From: Pedobacter punctiformis
Lineage (GTDB): Bacteria; Bacteroidota; Bacteroidia; Sphingobacteriales; Sphingobacteriaceae
Reading direction: 5' to 3'
DNA length: 64,000 nucleotides
NCBI RefSeq assembly: GCF_027213715.1
Contig: NZ_JAPWGM010000001.1
Span: 682,001 to 746,000, forward strand
Part shown: in pieces, positions 8,171-16,459 of the stretch
Layout: every line of letters starts with the position of its first letter
How positions within the stretch are numbered: the first letter of the stretch is position 1
Notes under the pieces: model-generated
The model's database searches: none
What the model saw: only the letters and a program-made list of their open reading frames with translations
Told to the model about the DNA's origin: nothing
Position numbers and translations under genes: made by a program

Positions 8171-8758
8171 ATGATCGATCAGTTTAAAAATTACCTTCAG
8201 GAAAAAATAGATTTAACTGATGAACAGTTTAACAGCATTTCTTCACCACTTCGCGTAAAAAAGTTCGAGAAGAATGAAATCATACAGTACAAAGGAGACA
8301 TTTTTAAATATGGTTTTTTTGTAGGCAAAGGTTTATTAAGAGCCTATTCTATCGATTCTAAAGGCAAAGAGCATATTTTACAATTTGCGCCGGAAAAGTG
8401 GCTGATTTCGGACCGCAATAACATGGTGAATGAACCGTCTATATTTTTTATCGATGCCATTGAAAATACAGAAGCTATATTATTGCCAAATGATTTTTTA
8501 GCTGAGGCTGCCCGAAAAGTTCCTTGTTTACTTGCCTTAAATGTAACCATGCTTAATAACTCAATTCGTTTTATGCAAAAACGAATCAATATGTTATTGA
8601 GTGCAACTGCAGAAGAAAGGTATCTTGATTTTATAAAACTTTATCCAAATCTTACGCTTCGCGTTCCGCAATGGATGATTGCTTCTTATTTAGGCATTAC
8701 TCCTGAATCGTTAAGCAGGGTTCGTAAAGAGTTGGCAAATAAACACTTCCGACCTTAA
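8171..8758 (+). CDS. Crp/Fnr family transcriptional regulator
   Basis: A 195-residue protein. The N-terminal cyclic-nucleotide-binding-type beta barrel covers about residues 10-125 (FEKNEIIQYKGDIFKYGFFVGKGLLR, LLPNDF). A C-terminal winged helix-turn-helix follows, with RVPQWMIASYLGITPESLSRVRKEL as recognition helix. The Fe-S cysteines of true FNR are absent, as in most Bacteroidota Crp-like proteins, so the ligand is unknown. It follows the Cys-rich micro-protein by 12 bp, suggesting a shared metal- or redox-related signal (inference). Confidence 0.85.
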   Translation: MIDQFKNYLQEKIDLTDEQFNSISSPLRVKKFEKNEIIQYKGDIFKYGFFVGKGLLRAYSIDSKGKEHILQFAPEKWLISDRNNMVNEPSIFFIDAIENTEAILLPNDFLAEAARKVPCLLALNVTMLNNSIRFMQKRINMLLSATAEERYLDFIKLYPNLTLRVPQWMIASYLGITPESLSRVRKELANKHFRP

Positions 8759-8880
8759 CATTAACCTCATAATGAATCGGTTACCAAACAAATAAATATT
8801 TAATTTAGTTGTTTACCCCATATTTCTTTCTATCCTCTCATTACTTATCATACATCAATTCTCACTTGAACATCCCGCTG

Positions 8881-8888
8881 TACTTTTG
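8881..8888 (+). promoter_or_regulatory. Candidate -7 box (TACTTTTG) before the YceI-family gene
   Basis: TACTTTTG matches TANNTTTG and lies 36 bp before the ATG. A TTG at 8866-8868 is only 12 nt upstream, too close for the normal -33 element. The promoter call is therefore partial. Confidence 0.45.
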
Positions 8889-8923
8889 TGTTGTAAATAT
8901 TAAACAATCTAATATTAAAAGAT

Positions 8924-9454
8924 ATGGCAACTACAAAATGGGTTTTAGACCCAACGCACAGCGAATTACAATTTAAAGTAAAACACTTAATGATTACTAC
9001 TGTAACGGGTAGTTTAAAATCTTTCTCGGCAGATTTAACTTCTGAAGGTGATGAGTTTGAAAATGCTCAAATTTCTTTCAAAGGTGACATCAATTCTATT
9101 GATACGGGTAATACAGATCGTGACAATCACTTGAAAAGCGATGATTTCTTTGATGCAGAAAAATTTGCACACATCGAATTCAAATCAAATTCAGTAGAAA
9201 AAGATGGCAGTGATTACATCGTTAAAGGTGACTTAACCATAAAAGGCGAAACAAAACCGGTAAAATTAACAGCCGAATTTGGCGGTATTGCAACAGATCC
9301 ATGGGGTAATACAAAAGCAGGTTTTACTTTAAGCGGCAAAATCAACCGTTCAGAATTTGGTTTAACCTGGAATGCGGCCTTAGAAACCGGCGGTGTTATG
9401 GTGAGTGAAGAGGTTCGCATATTGGGCGAATTACAATTTGTAAAACAAGCATAG
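8924..9454 (+). CDS. YceI family protein
   Basis: A 176-residue lipocalin-like YceI protein. The start TKWVLDPTHSELQFKVKHLMIT, the DLTSEGDEFENAQISFKGD strand pair, HLKSDDFFDAEKF and the late FGLTWNAALETGGVMVSEEV are diagnostic. Family members bind polyprenoid or amphiphilic ligands. Many are periplasmic, but this one has no signal peptide and should be cytoplasmic. It is followed after 44 bp by a pirin gene with no terminator between, so they likely form an operon. Confidence 0.9.
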   Translation: MATTKWVLDPTHSELQFKVKHLMITTVTGSLKSFSADLTSEGDEFENAQISFKGDINSIDTGNTDRDNHLKSDDFFDAEKFAHIEFKSNSVEKDGSDYIVKGDLTIKGETKPVKLTAEFGGIATDPWGNTKAGFTLSGKINRSEFGLTWNAALETGGVMVSEEVRILGELQFVKQA

Positions 9455-9510
9455 TTTGCATACTCAGTCTGCATTTAGCAGGCTGATTTAAATTTTCCAT
9501 GGAGGTAATG

Positions 9511-10386
9511 ATGGAAACAAAAATAAAAGGAATAAAAAATATCTTAAAAGCACCCGCCCCACATATGGTTGGCGATGGCTTTAGAGTCCATAACTTTTTC
9601 CCAGGCGGTTATGAAATCAACATGAGTCCATTTTTTTTATTGGATTATGGCTCAAAAATAGAATTCTCTGCCCGTAAAGAACCCAGAGGTGTTGGTGTTC
9701 ACCCGCACCGCGGTTTTGAAACCGTAACCATTGCCTATCACGGGGCGGTAGCGCATCAGGATAGTACAGGCAACAGCGGAATTATTTATCCTGGTGACGT
9801 ACAATGGATGACGGCAGCCAGTGGCATTTTACATAAAGAATATCATGAAGAAGCGTACAGTTTAGCAGGTGGTCCTTTTCAAATGGTACAATTATGGGTT
9901 AATTTGCCTGCTAAGGATAAAATGAGCAAGCCGAAATACCAGGCCATTAAACAAGCCGATATGGCGGTATTCAATTTACCCGCCGATGGAGGTAAAATTG
10001 AAGTAATTGCTGGCAATTATAAAGGCATAAAAGGTAATGCAGATACTTTTACCCCAATAGAGCTATATAATGCCCGCTTAAATAAAGGTGGCAAGGCAAC
10101 GCTTAGTTTTCCGGCTAATTTTAATACAGGCTTCGTTATTATTGAAGGCACAGTAAAAATTAATGATGAACAGGAAGTAAAGGTTAATGATTTTGTTCAT
10201 TTTAAAAATGAAGGAGAAGAAATTACCATTGAAGCCTTAGAAGATAGCATTATTTTGGTTTTAAGCGGTGAGCCTATTAATGAACCCATCAAACAATATG
10301 GTCCATTTTTAATGAATACCGAAGCAGAAATTCATCAGGCAATTTCTGATTATAACCAGGGCAAATTTGGATACCTGGAAGAATAA
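9511..10386 (+). CDS. Pirin family protein
   Basis: A bicupin of about 291 residues with the pirin N-terminal metal-site signature GVGVHPHRGFETVTI and the later YPGDVQWMTAASGILHKEYHEE. Two His of HPHRG, the His of GILHKEYH and the following Glu form the metal site. Pirins act as quercetin 2,3-dioxygenases or redox-responsive regulators. Three in-frame ATGs lie at 9499, 9508 and 9511. A GGAGG at 9501-9505 overlaps the first and is ideally placed for 9511, so I chose that start. It probably forms an operon with the YceI gene and ends at a strong terminator. Confidence 0.88.
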   Translation: METKIKGIKNILKAPAPHMVGDGFRVHNFFPGGYEINMSPFFLLDYGSKIEFSARKEPRGVGVHPHRGFETVTIAYHGAVAHQDSTGNSGIIYPGDVQWMTAASGILHKEYHEEAYSLAGGPFQMVQLWVNLPAKDKMSKPKYQAIKQADMAVFNLPADGGKIEVIAGNYKGIKGNADTFTPIELYNARLNKGGKATLSFPANFNTGFVIIEGTVKINDEQEVKVNDFVHFKNEGEEITIEALEDSIILVLSGEPINEPIKQYGPFLMNTEAEIHQAISDYNQGKFGYLEE

Positions 10387-10413
10387 GGAAGGTTTAATAA
10401 ATTATATATTTTC

Positions 10414-10447
10414 AGCCGGCATGTTTTTAATGTGCCGGCTTTTTTTA
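10414..10447 (+). terminator. Rho-independent terminator after the pirin gene
   Basis: A perfect 8-bp GC-rich stem, AGCCGGCA (10414-10421) with TGCCGGCT (10433-10440), is followed by six T residues. It sits 27 bp after the pirin stop and ends the YceI-pirin unit. Confidence 0.85.
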
Positions 10448-10581
10448 TTTCCCTATATGATGAGTTGACATTTAGATTGTGCGTTAACCAGAACATCGGT
10501 TTAAAACCCAAGCAAACCAATGCTTCATTCAATCTTCATCTGGTTTATTCAATTTTGTTAAATAAAATCAGATCAGAAAAA

Positions 10582-13500
10582 ATGTCCGGAAAACAAATCT
10601 TTCAAACTGAGACTAAAAGACGCTGGCATACTTTTACCTGGGTAAGCAGAACTTTATTTTTAGTCTTCATTATCGCCATCATTTGCGTTGCTTATACCCT
10701 ATCTTCTGTACAAGCCCCGAATTTACCTTTTATCAATACCAATACACCGCTTACTCAAAAGCAATTAGACCGCTTAAAGAAATCGCAACAGTATAAAGAT
10801 TTTAGCATTCTAAAATCTAAGCTACAGAAGATCAAAAAAGATCGTGAACATAGAATACTGACTAAACACGGCGACAATAAACGCATTAACATGGCCTTTT
10901 ACGTAAGCTGGGCTGGAATTAAAGATAAATCTTTGTCTAACCTAAAGCGCAACATCGGTCATTTGGATATGGTTGCAACAGAATCTTTTTTCCTAAACGG
11001 CGATTCTATTGTAGATAAAGCCGACACTGCGGCATTAAGGGTTATTAAAGAAGGAAAAAAAGCTGCAATTGCGGTTGTATCCAACTACCATACAGATCAC
11101 TGGGATGGTGAAGCAGTTAGAAGACTTTTAAATAATTCAACAGCCCAACAGCAACTCATTAGCAACCTGATTAAAATTACAAAGAAACATGGTTTTAAAG
11201 GTATAAACATTGATTTTGAAGAACTAAATCTTGAAAACAGTAATGCCTTTAACAACTTTATGAAAAATCTGTACACACAGTTTCATAACGAAAAGCTAAT
11301 TGTTTCTCAGGATATTTCACCAGAAAACGATGATTATAAGCCGGAAATACTACAGCATTACAATGATTATATTGTTTTAATGGCTTATGATCAGCACAAT
11401 GATCAAAGCAATGCCGGCGATATCTCTCATCAGGAATGGGTTGAAGATAAACTGGATGACATTTGCAGTAAGGTAGATGCCAGCAAAGTTATTCTGGCAC
11501 TGGCTTGTTATGGCTATGACTGGCCAAATAAGAGCGTTGGCGTCCCTGTTACTTATGAAGAGGCCATAACCAATGCTGTTAACTATAAAAGTACGATCAA
11601 TTACGATCCTGCTTCGGCAAATTTAAATTACAATTATAAAGATGCCAGCGGAATAAGGCATGATGTTTATTTTACTGATGCTGCAACAAATTTTAATTTA
11701 ATCCGTAAAGCAGATGACTGGGGTATTGCCGGTATTGCATTATGGCGCCTGGGATCAGAGGATAAACGATTGTGGCAGTTTATTTCTGACGATTTAAGTT
11801 TAGATTCTTTAAAAAAGAAACCTGTTGATTTACGCAAAATTTCGGCTTTGGTTATGGGTGGTATATCTTACGTCGGTAATGGAGAAATTCTTGATCTGGT
11901 ATCCACACCAGCTCCGGGTAGTGTTAAGTTTACTTTAGATAAAAGCAATTTTACTATCGCAGATCAGAAATACACCCGCCTGCCTTCACAATATGTAATT
12001 AAACGTTTTGGTGAAGCAGATAAAAAAATTGCCTTAACCTTTGATGATGGACCCGATCCGGTTTATACGCCGCAGGTATTGGATATATTAAAAAGAGAAA
12101 AAGTACCCGGCTGTTTCTTCGTAGTGGGCATTATGGCCGAAAAAAACATGGAACTGCTCAGACAGGAATATAACGATGGTTATGAAATTGGAAACCATAC
12201 TTTTTTCCATCCTGACATGTCGGCAATTGGCCCGCACAGGGTTAAGTTTGAATTGAATGCCACACGCCGCATCATTGAGTGCGTAACCGGACATAGTACT
12301 ATTTTATTCAGAGCACCTTTTAATGCGGACGCCGAGCCACAAAATATTTCAGAAATTTTACCGGTAGCACAAAGCAGAAAGGAAAACTACATCAATATTG
12401 GGGAATATATAGATCCTGAAGATTGGGAACCGGGAAAAACAGCGGATCAAATCTTTAATGAGGTTGTGAAACAGCAAGATAACGGTAATATTTTATTATT
12501 GCATGACGCTGGTGGAAACCGCGAAGCGACTGTTGAAGCTTTACCAAGAATTATAAAATTCTTTAAACAAAAGGGTTATACTTTCACTACTGTTGGTGAT
12601 TTAATGGGTAAAAAAAGATCTGAGTTAATGCCTGCGGTTAAATCAAGCGCCAACACCGGTTTTACAGGTTCGAGCGATTACCTGTTTCTTAGTTTTTTTT
12701 ATTATGCCAATATCTTTTTAAATATTGTTTTTACCATTGCAATTGTACTGGCTATACTGCGTACCATTTTCATTGCCTACCTGGCAATCAGGCAAAAAAG
12801 AAAAGCTAAATTGAATGCACATTTGCTTGTTAAAAACCCATCAGAGAAAGTGAGTATCATTATTCCAGCCTATAACGAAGAAGTAACCGCTATCCAAACT
12901 ATAAGAAGTTTATTAAAAACAACTTATTCTAATTTCGAATTAATTTTTGTTGATGACGGATCTAAGGACAGCACATTTGAAATGGTGAACAACGAGTATG
13001 GAAACCATCCTCAGGTAAAGGTTTTCCGCAAAGAAAACGGCGGCAAGGCTTCGGCTTTAAACTATGGTATAACTCAGGCCAGCGCCGATTATATTGTTTG
13101 TATTGATGCCGATACTCAGCTTAAAACCGATGCCGTTACCGAGCTGATGCGTTATTTTTACGATGAAAAAATTGCCGCCGTTGCAGGTACCGTTAAAGTT
13201 GGTAATGCGCACAATATCATTACCAGATGGCAGTCTATCGAATATATTACTGCTCAGAATATGGATAGAAGAGCATTCGACCTGTTAAACACCATTACGG
13301 TAGTTCCGGGTGCAATTGGTGCTTTCAGAAAATCCATGGTACTGGAAATTGGTGGTTTTACCATCGATACCCTTGCTGAAGACTGTGATTTAACCATGCG
13401 TGTTTTAAGAGCAGGTTATACTGTTAAAAACTGCTCAACAGCTGTGGCTTATACCGAAGCACCCGAAACGGTAAACATGCTTTTAAAACAACGTTTCCGC

Positions 13501-13986
13501 TGGAGTTTTGGGGTAATGCAAAGTTTCTGGAAAAACAGAAAAACATTGCTGAATAAAAAATATGGTTATTTTGGAATGATAGGAATGCCGAATATATTGA
13601 TCTATCAAATTATTCTGCCGCTATTTTCGCCATTGGCAGATTTCTTTATGCTCATTTCTTTAATTAGTGGTCTGTTTTCACTTGGCGCAATTAATAACCT
13701 AACGCTGACTGGTTTCTCCGGAATACTCAGCCTTCATAATGGTTTTGGGCAGGTATTATTTTATTACATCATCTTCATTATTGTAGATATGGTGTTTGCT
13801 GCCATTGCTTTTAAAATGGAAAATGAAAAGTATAAAAATTTGCTTTACATCTTTCCGCAAAGGTTTTTCTGGAGACAATTGATGTATATCGTTTTATTCC
13901 GCTCGTTCCGTAAAGCGATAAAAGGAGAACTGGAAACCTGGGGAACTTTAAAAAGAACAGGAAATGTAAAAGAAGCTGTAGCCTGA
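10582..13986 (+). CDS. GH18-like / NodB polysaccharide deacetylase / GT2 synthase fusion membrane protein
   Basis: A 1134-residue protein. A membrane helix at about residues 18-38 is followed by a GH18-like domain with the acid motif GINIDFEE (D211, E213). A NodB (CE4) domain follows with TFDDGPD (487-492), HTFFH (539-543), FRAPF and LLHD (H641). After a second membrane segment comes a GT2 domain with VSIIIPAYNEE (from 757), DAD (842-844), ED (933-934) and QRFRW (970-974), then several C-terminal helices. QxxRW marks a processive synthase of the IcaA/NodC/PgaC type. The likely role is to make, deacetylate and trim an aminosugar polymer. The frame stays open 50 codons upstream, but that extension overlaps the terminator; ATG 10582 is the plausible start. 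Confidence 0.85.
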   Translation: MSGKQIFQTETKRRWHTFTWVSRTLFLVFIIAIICVAYTLSSVQAPNLPFINTNTPLTQKQLDRLKKSQQYKDFSILKSKLQKIKKDREHRILTKHGDNKRINMAFYVSWAGIKDKSLSNLKRNIGHLDMVATESFFLNGDSIVDKADTAALRVIKEGKKAAIAVVSNYHTDHWDGEAVRRLLNNSTAQQQLISNLIKITKKHGFKGINIDFEELNLENSNAFNNFMKNLYTQFHNEKLIVSQDISPENDDYKPEILQHYNDYIVLMAYDQHNDQSNAGDISHQEWVEDKLDDICSKVDASKVILALACYGYDWPNKSVGVPVTYEEAITNAVNYKSTINYDPASANLNYNYKDASGIRHDVYFTDAATNFNLIRKADDWGIAGIALWRLGSEDKRLWQFISDDLSLDSLKKKPVDLRKISALVMGGISYVGNGEILDLVSTPAPGSVKFTLDKSNFTIADQKYTRLPSQYVIKRFGEADKKIALTFDDGPDPVYTPQVLDILKREKVPGCFFVVGIMAEKNMELLRQEYNDGYEIGNHTFFHPDMSAIGPHRVKFELNATRRIIECVTGHSTILFRAPFNADAEPQNISEILPVAQSRKENYINIGEYIDPEDWEPGKTADQIFNEVVKQQDNGNILLLHDAGGNREATVEALPRIIKFFKQKGYTFTTVGDLMGKKRSELMPAVKSSANTGFTGSSDYLFLSFFYYANIFLNIVFTIAIVLAILRTIFIAYLAIRQKRKAKLNAHLLVKNPSEKVSIIIPAYNEEVTAIQTIRSLLKTTYSNFELIFVDDGSKDSTFEMVNNEYGNHPQVKVFRKENGGKASALNYGITQASADYIVCIDADTQLKTDAVTELMRYFYDEKIAAVAGTVKVGNAHNIITRWQSIEYITAQNMDRRAFDLLNTITVVPGAIGAFRKSMVLEIGGFTIDTLAEDCDLTMRVLRAGYTVKNCSTAVAYTEAPETVNMLLKQRFRWSFGVMQSFWKNRKTLLNKKYGYFGMIGMPNILIYQIILPLFSPLADFFMLISLISGLFSLGAINNLTLTGFSGILSLHNGFGQVLFYYIIFIIVDMVFAAIAFKMENEKYKNLLYIFPQRFFWRQLMYIVLFRSFRKAIKGELETWGTLKRTGNVKEAVA

Positions 13987-14450
13987 TCTGTAAAAGAATT
14001 ATTCCTGATGAAAATCGGGATAAGTAACCTAAACGGATAAGTATTGATTAAGTCTTTTTGTGAAGCAGGGCCTGGCTTTCTTTTGAAAGTCAGGCCCCGC
14101 TTTATGCTATATCCCCGAAGAAAAATCGGGGGATGCCGCTTCAATCGTGTTTAAATAACGTTGGGTAGTACAAAAACATTAAAGCGGTCGTCATTGCGAG
14201 GCACGAAGCAATCTTAAAGCGGTTGTTTGTAAAGCAGCAACATTGTTTATAAACCCGATCTGAGTGGATGTACCGATTCTTCCATCGGGACAGAAACGGG
14301 AGCGGGACTACATTAAGCGAAAAGCTAGTGTCTGTTCATTTCCTAGTTATTATTTAAATTGGAATTGTCAAACAGTTTTTCCGTCCATAAACTCCTTCAA
14401 CAAGCATCAGGATAACCAATCTATATTTACGAGAGTACTTTGATTCTAAT
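13987..14450. repeat. 464-bp gene-free, hairpin-rich stretch with a dispersed repeat
   Basis: No credible gene is present. It holds a long hairpin at 14064-14101 (13 bp with one G-T pair, then three more pairs past a mismatch). A second hairpin lies at 14111-14134 (ATCCCCGA against its GC-rich complement). A copy of the widespread element GTCATTGCGAGGCACGAAGC starts at 14190 and is flanked by direct repeats TTAAAGCGGT at 14179-14188 and 14214-14223. A further loose ATCGGG inverted repeat lies around 14258-14290. The 14064 hairpin may also end the upstream transcript, though no clear T-run follows. Confidence 0.65.
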
Positions 14451-14930
14451 TTATGGCCGCTCTATCAGGCAAACTGCATAAGCAACTACACCTTCTTCCC
14501 GCCCGATAAAACCCATTTGCTCATTAGTGGTCGCTTTGATGGAAATATCTTCTGTAGAAATGCCAATCGCATCTGCAATGTGTTGTTGCATTGCCGGAAT
14601 ATGCGGATTAATTTTTGGCGCTTCCAAACAAAGCATTGCATCTATATTACCCACCTGCCAGTTTTTCTCGGTCAATAATTTTACAGTCTCTTTTAATAAA
14701 ACCAGGCTGCTGATTCCTTTCCAGCGGTCATCCGTATTTTTAAAATGAAAACCGATATCACGCAGGTTTGCGGCTCCTAAAAGGGCATCACAGATGGCGT
14801 GCAGTAAAACATCGGCATCAGAATGACCAAATGCACCTTTATGATGTTCTAACGTTACTCCGCCAACCACAAAAGGGTGCTGATCTTTTAATTGATGGAC
14901 ATCAAATCCAAAACCGACTCTAATTTTCAT
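14451..14930 (-). CDS. ispF: 2-C-methyl-D-erythritol 2,4-cyclodiphosphate synthase
   Basis: A 159-residue enzyme of the MEP isoprenoid pathway. It converts CDP-methylerythritol 2-phosphate to the 2,4-cyclodiphosphate and releases CMP. The zinc ligands are in GFGFDVHQL (Asp10, His12) and the His is in the following GHSDADVLLHAICDALLGA. The conserved IGFHFKNTDDRW and the C-terminal KATTNEQMGFIGREEGV are also present. Length is standard and it acts as a cytoplasmic trimer. It lies 60 bp after porV on the same strand. Confidence 0.97.
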   Translation of the reverse strand: MKIRVGFGFDVHQLKDQHPFVVGGVTLEHHKGAFGHSDADVLLHAICDALLGAANLRDIGFHFKNTDDRWKGISSLVLLKETVKLLTEKNWQVGNIDAMLCLEAPKINPHIPAMQQHIADAIGISTEDISIKATTNEQMGFIGREEGVVAYAVCLIERP

Positions 14931-14990
14931 AAATAAATATTATTTGTGGTCAATAAGCTTAATAATTAAGCTCGCCAAAACCACTGGAAC

Positions 14991-16181
14991 TTACTTTTTT
15001 AATTCCTTTTTGTCGCCAAAGTTAAACAAAAGACTAAAACGTAAGGTATTGGCCAAAGGACTTGTTTGTGAATTTGCTACGAGATAGGCAAAATCGATAT
15101 TAAAAACATTGTATTTTAAACCTGCGCCTAAAGTAAAATAGCGGCTATCGCCCTTCATTGGGTTCTGATAATTATAACCAGCCCTTAATGCAAATTGCTG
15201 ATTATACCAGTACTCTAAACCTGTAGAAATACCTACTTCTTTTAATTCTTCATTAAAGCCGCCCGGCGCATCACTAAATGAACCAAAAATACCGGCAGGA
15301 ACTGATCTGTTTGGATCTTTTCCACTTATAATGTTATTATTCGAATCGTATATAGGTTGCGTGGGTACCAGCAGTTTATTAAAATCAAGTGCTAAAGTAA
15401 AGGTACTCAAATCGTCAATAGCAATGGTTGATGCCCCGCCAAGTTTAAAATTTGTTGGCAAAAAGAAATTTGCCCCCCCATCAGAATAACTCATTTTGGT
15501 GCCAATATTTGAAATATTTGCCCCGGCAGATAAGATCATATTCTTACCGAACATCATGGTCGATGTTTTGTATAATCCGGCAATATCTACCGCAAGCGCA
15601 TTGCCGGCATGAACCTGCCCGGTGGAGGAGAATTGTCCGCTGGCGAGGTTAGAATATATGTACCTTACAGAACTGCCCAGTGAAAACTCCTTTCCAAAAG
15701 TTCGTGCAAAGGTTACATCAAAAGCCAGTTCATTGGGACTCGAAATACCCAAATCCTGCTGATTAATATCTGTTAGCTGAATTTGCCCTAAAGAAAAATA
15801 CCTTAAAGAAGCGCCTATTGTATTGCGGTCATCTAGTTTATAAAAACCACCTAAATAAGCAAGGTTAATATCCGGAACCAAACTTTTTAACCAGGGACTG
15901 TATGAAATAGAGAAACCGTAAGGCTTATCTAAAAACGCAAGTTTGGCAGGATTGATACTTGCGGAATTTACATCACCCGGTACCGCAACACCTGCATCGC
16001 CCATTGCACCTGCCCGCGCATCAGGTGTGATGAGCATAAAAGGTACGGCTGTAATGATGTTATTTGATTCACTCCCATTGGTTTGGGTACCTCCAATAGT
16101 AACTTGTGCATTTGATTTACCAAACACCAAAACCATTGAGATTGCAGAAAAAGCAAGTTTACTGAGGTACTTGAGATTCAT
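14991..16181 (-). CDS. porV: Type IX secretion outer membrane protein PorV
   Basis: A 396-residue outer membrane beta barrel. A signal peptide (residues 1-25, ending in SNAQ) precedes a conserved N-terminal PorV block with PFMLITPDARAGAMGDAGVA and NPAKLAF, then repeated amphipathic strands ending in FSLLFNFGDKK. PorV (LptO) shuttles type IX cargo to the PorU attachment complex. Its neighbourhood with gldJ agrees with the F. johnsoniae layout (porV-porU-gldJ), but porU is not present here and an AsmA-like gene is in between. Confidence 0.88.
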   Translation of the reverse strand: MNLKYLSKLAFSAISMVLVFGKSNAQVTIGGTQTNGSESNNIITAVPFMLITPDARAGAMGDAGVAVPGDVNSASINPAKLAFLDKPYGFSISYSPWLKSLVPDINLAYLGGFYKLDDRNTIGASLRYFSLGQIQLTDINQQDLGISSPNELAFDVTFARTFGKEFSLGSSVRYIYSNLASGQFSSTGQVHAGNALAVDIAGLYKTSTMMFGKNMILSAGANISNIGTKMSYSDGGANFFLPTNFKLGGASTIAIDDLSTFTLALDFNKLLVPTQPIYDSNNNIISGKDPNRSVPAGIFGSFSDAPGGFNEELKEVGISTGLEYWYNQQFALRAGYNYQNPMKGDSRYFTLGAGLKYNVFNIDFAYLVANSQTSPLANTLRFSLLFNFGDKKELKK

Positions 16182-16390
16182 CCTTGAAGGTACGTATATT
16201 TTAGATCTTGGTATTAGTATTAATTGGGGATTATTTAAGAAACGTAAATTAATAATTAATATTTTAATTTGCGTTTACAATTCGTAAAAAAACACTAACT
16301 AAACCTACAACTGAAACTAACCTGCTGAATGAGTGGTAATTACAGCCGACCATGCATTTAAAAGATTAAGCGTAATTAGTTTATAGTCAT

Positions 16391-16449
16391 TTCAGGAATG
16401 CGATTATAAATACAAATCGTTACACCGCATAAACAATCACATTCCTGAA
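16391..16449. repeat. 10-bp perfect inverted repeat after the AsmA-like gene
   Basis: TTCAGGAATG (16391-16400) and CATTCCTGAA (16440-16449) are exact complements separated by 39 nt. They lie just downstream of the minus-strand AsmA-like stop and 209 bp upstream of porV. No U-run follows on either strand, so it is at best an unusual terminator or a binding site. Confidence 0.4.
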
Positions 16450-16459
16450 AAGGATCAGA

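Noticed and set aside
10432..10581. Upstream 50-codon extension of the GH18/NodB/GT2 gene
   Set aside because: It starts within the terminator hairpin of the pirin gene and is not protein-like; ATG at 10582 is better.
13845..14144. Minus-strand 99-aa frame over the end of the fusion gene and the hairpins
   Set aside because: It overlaps a clear gene and the hairpin region and has no recognisable domain.
15943..16287. Plus-strand 114-aa frame opposite porV
   Set aside because: It is a shadow of the beta-barrel coding sequence in another frame.
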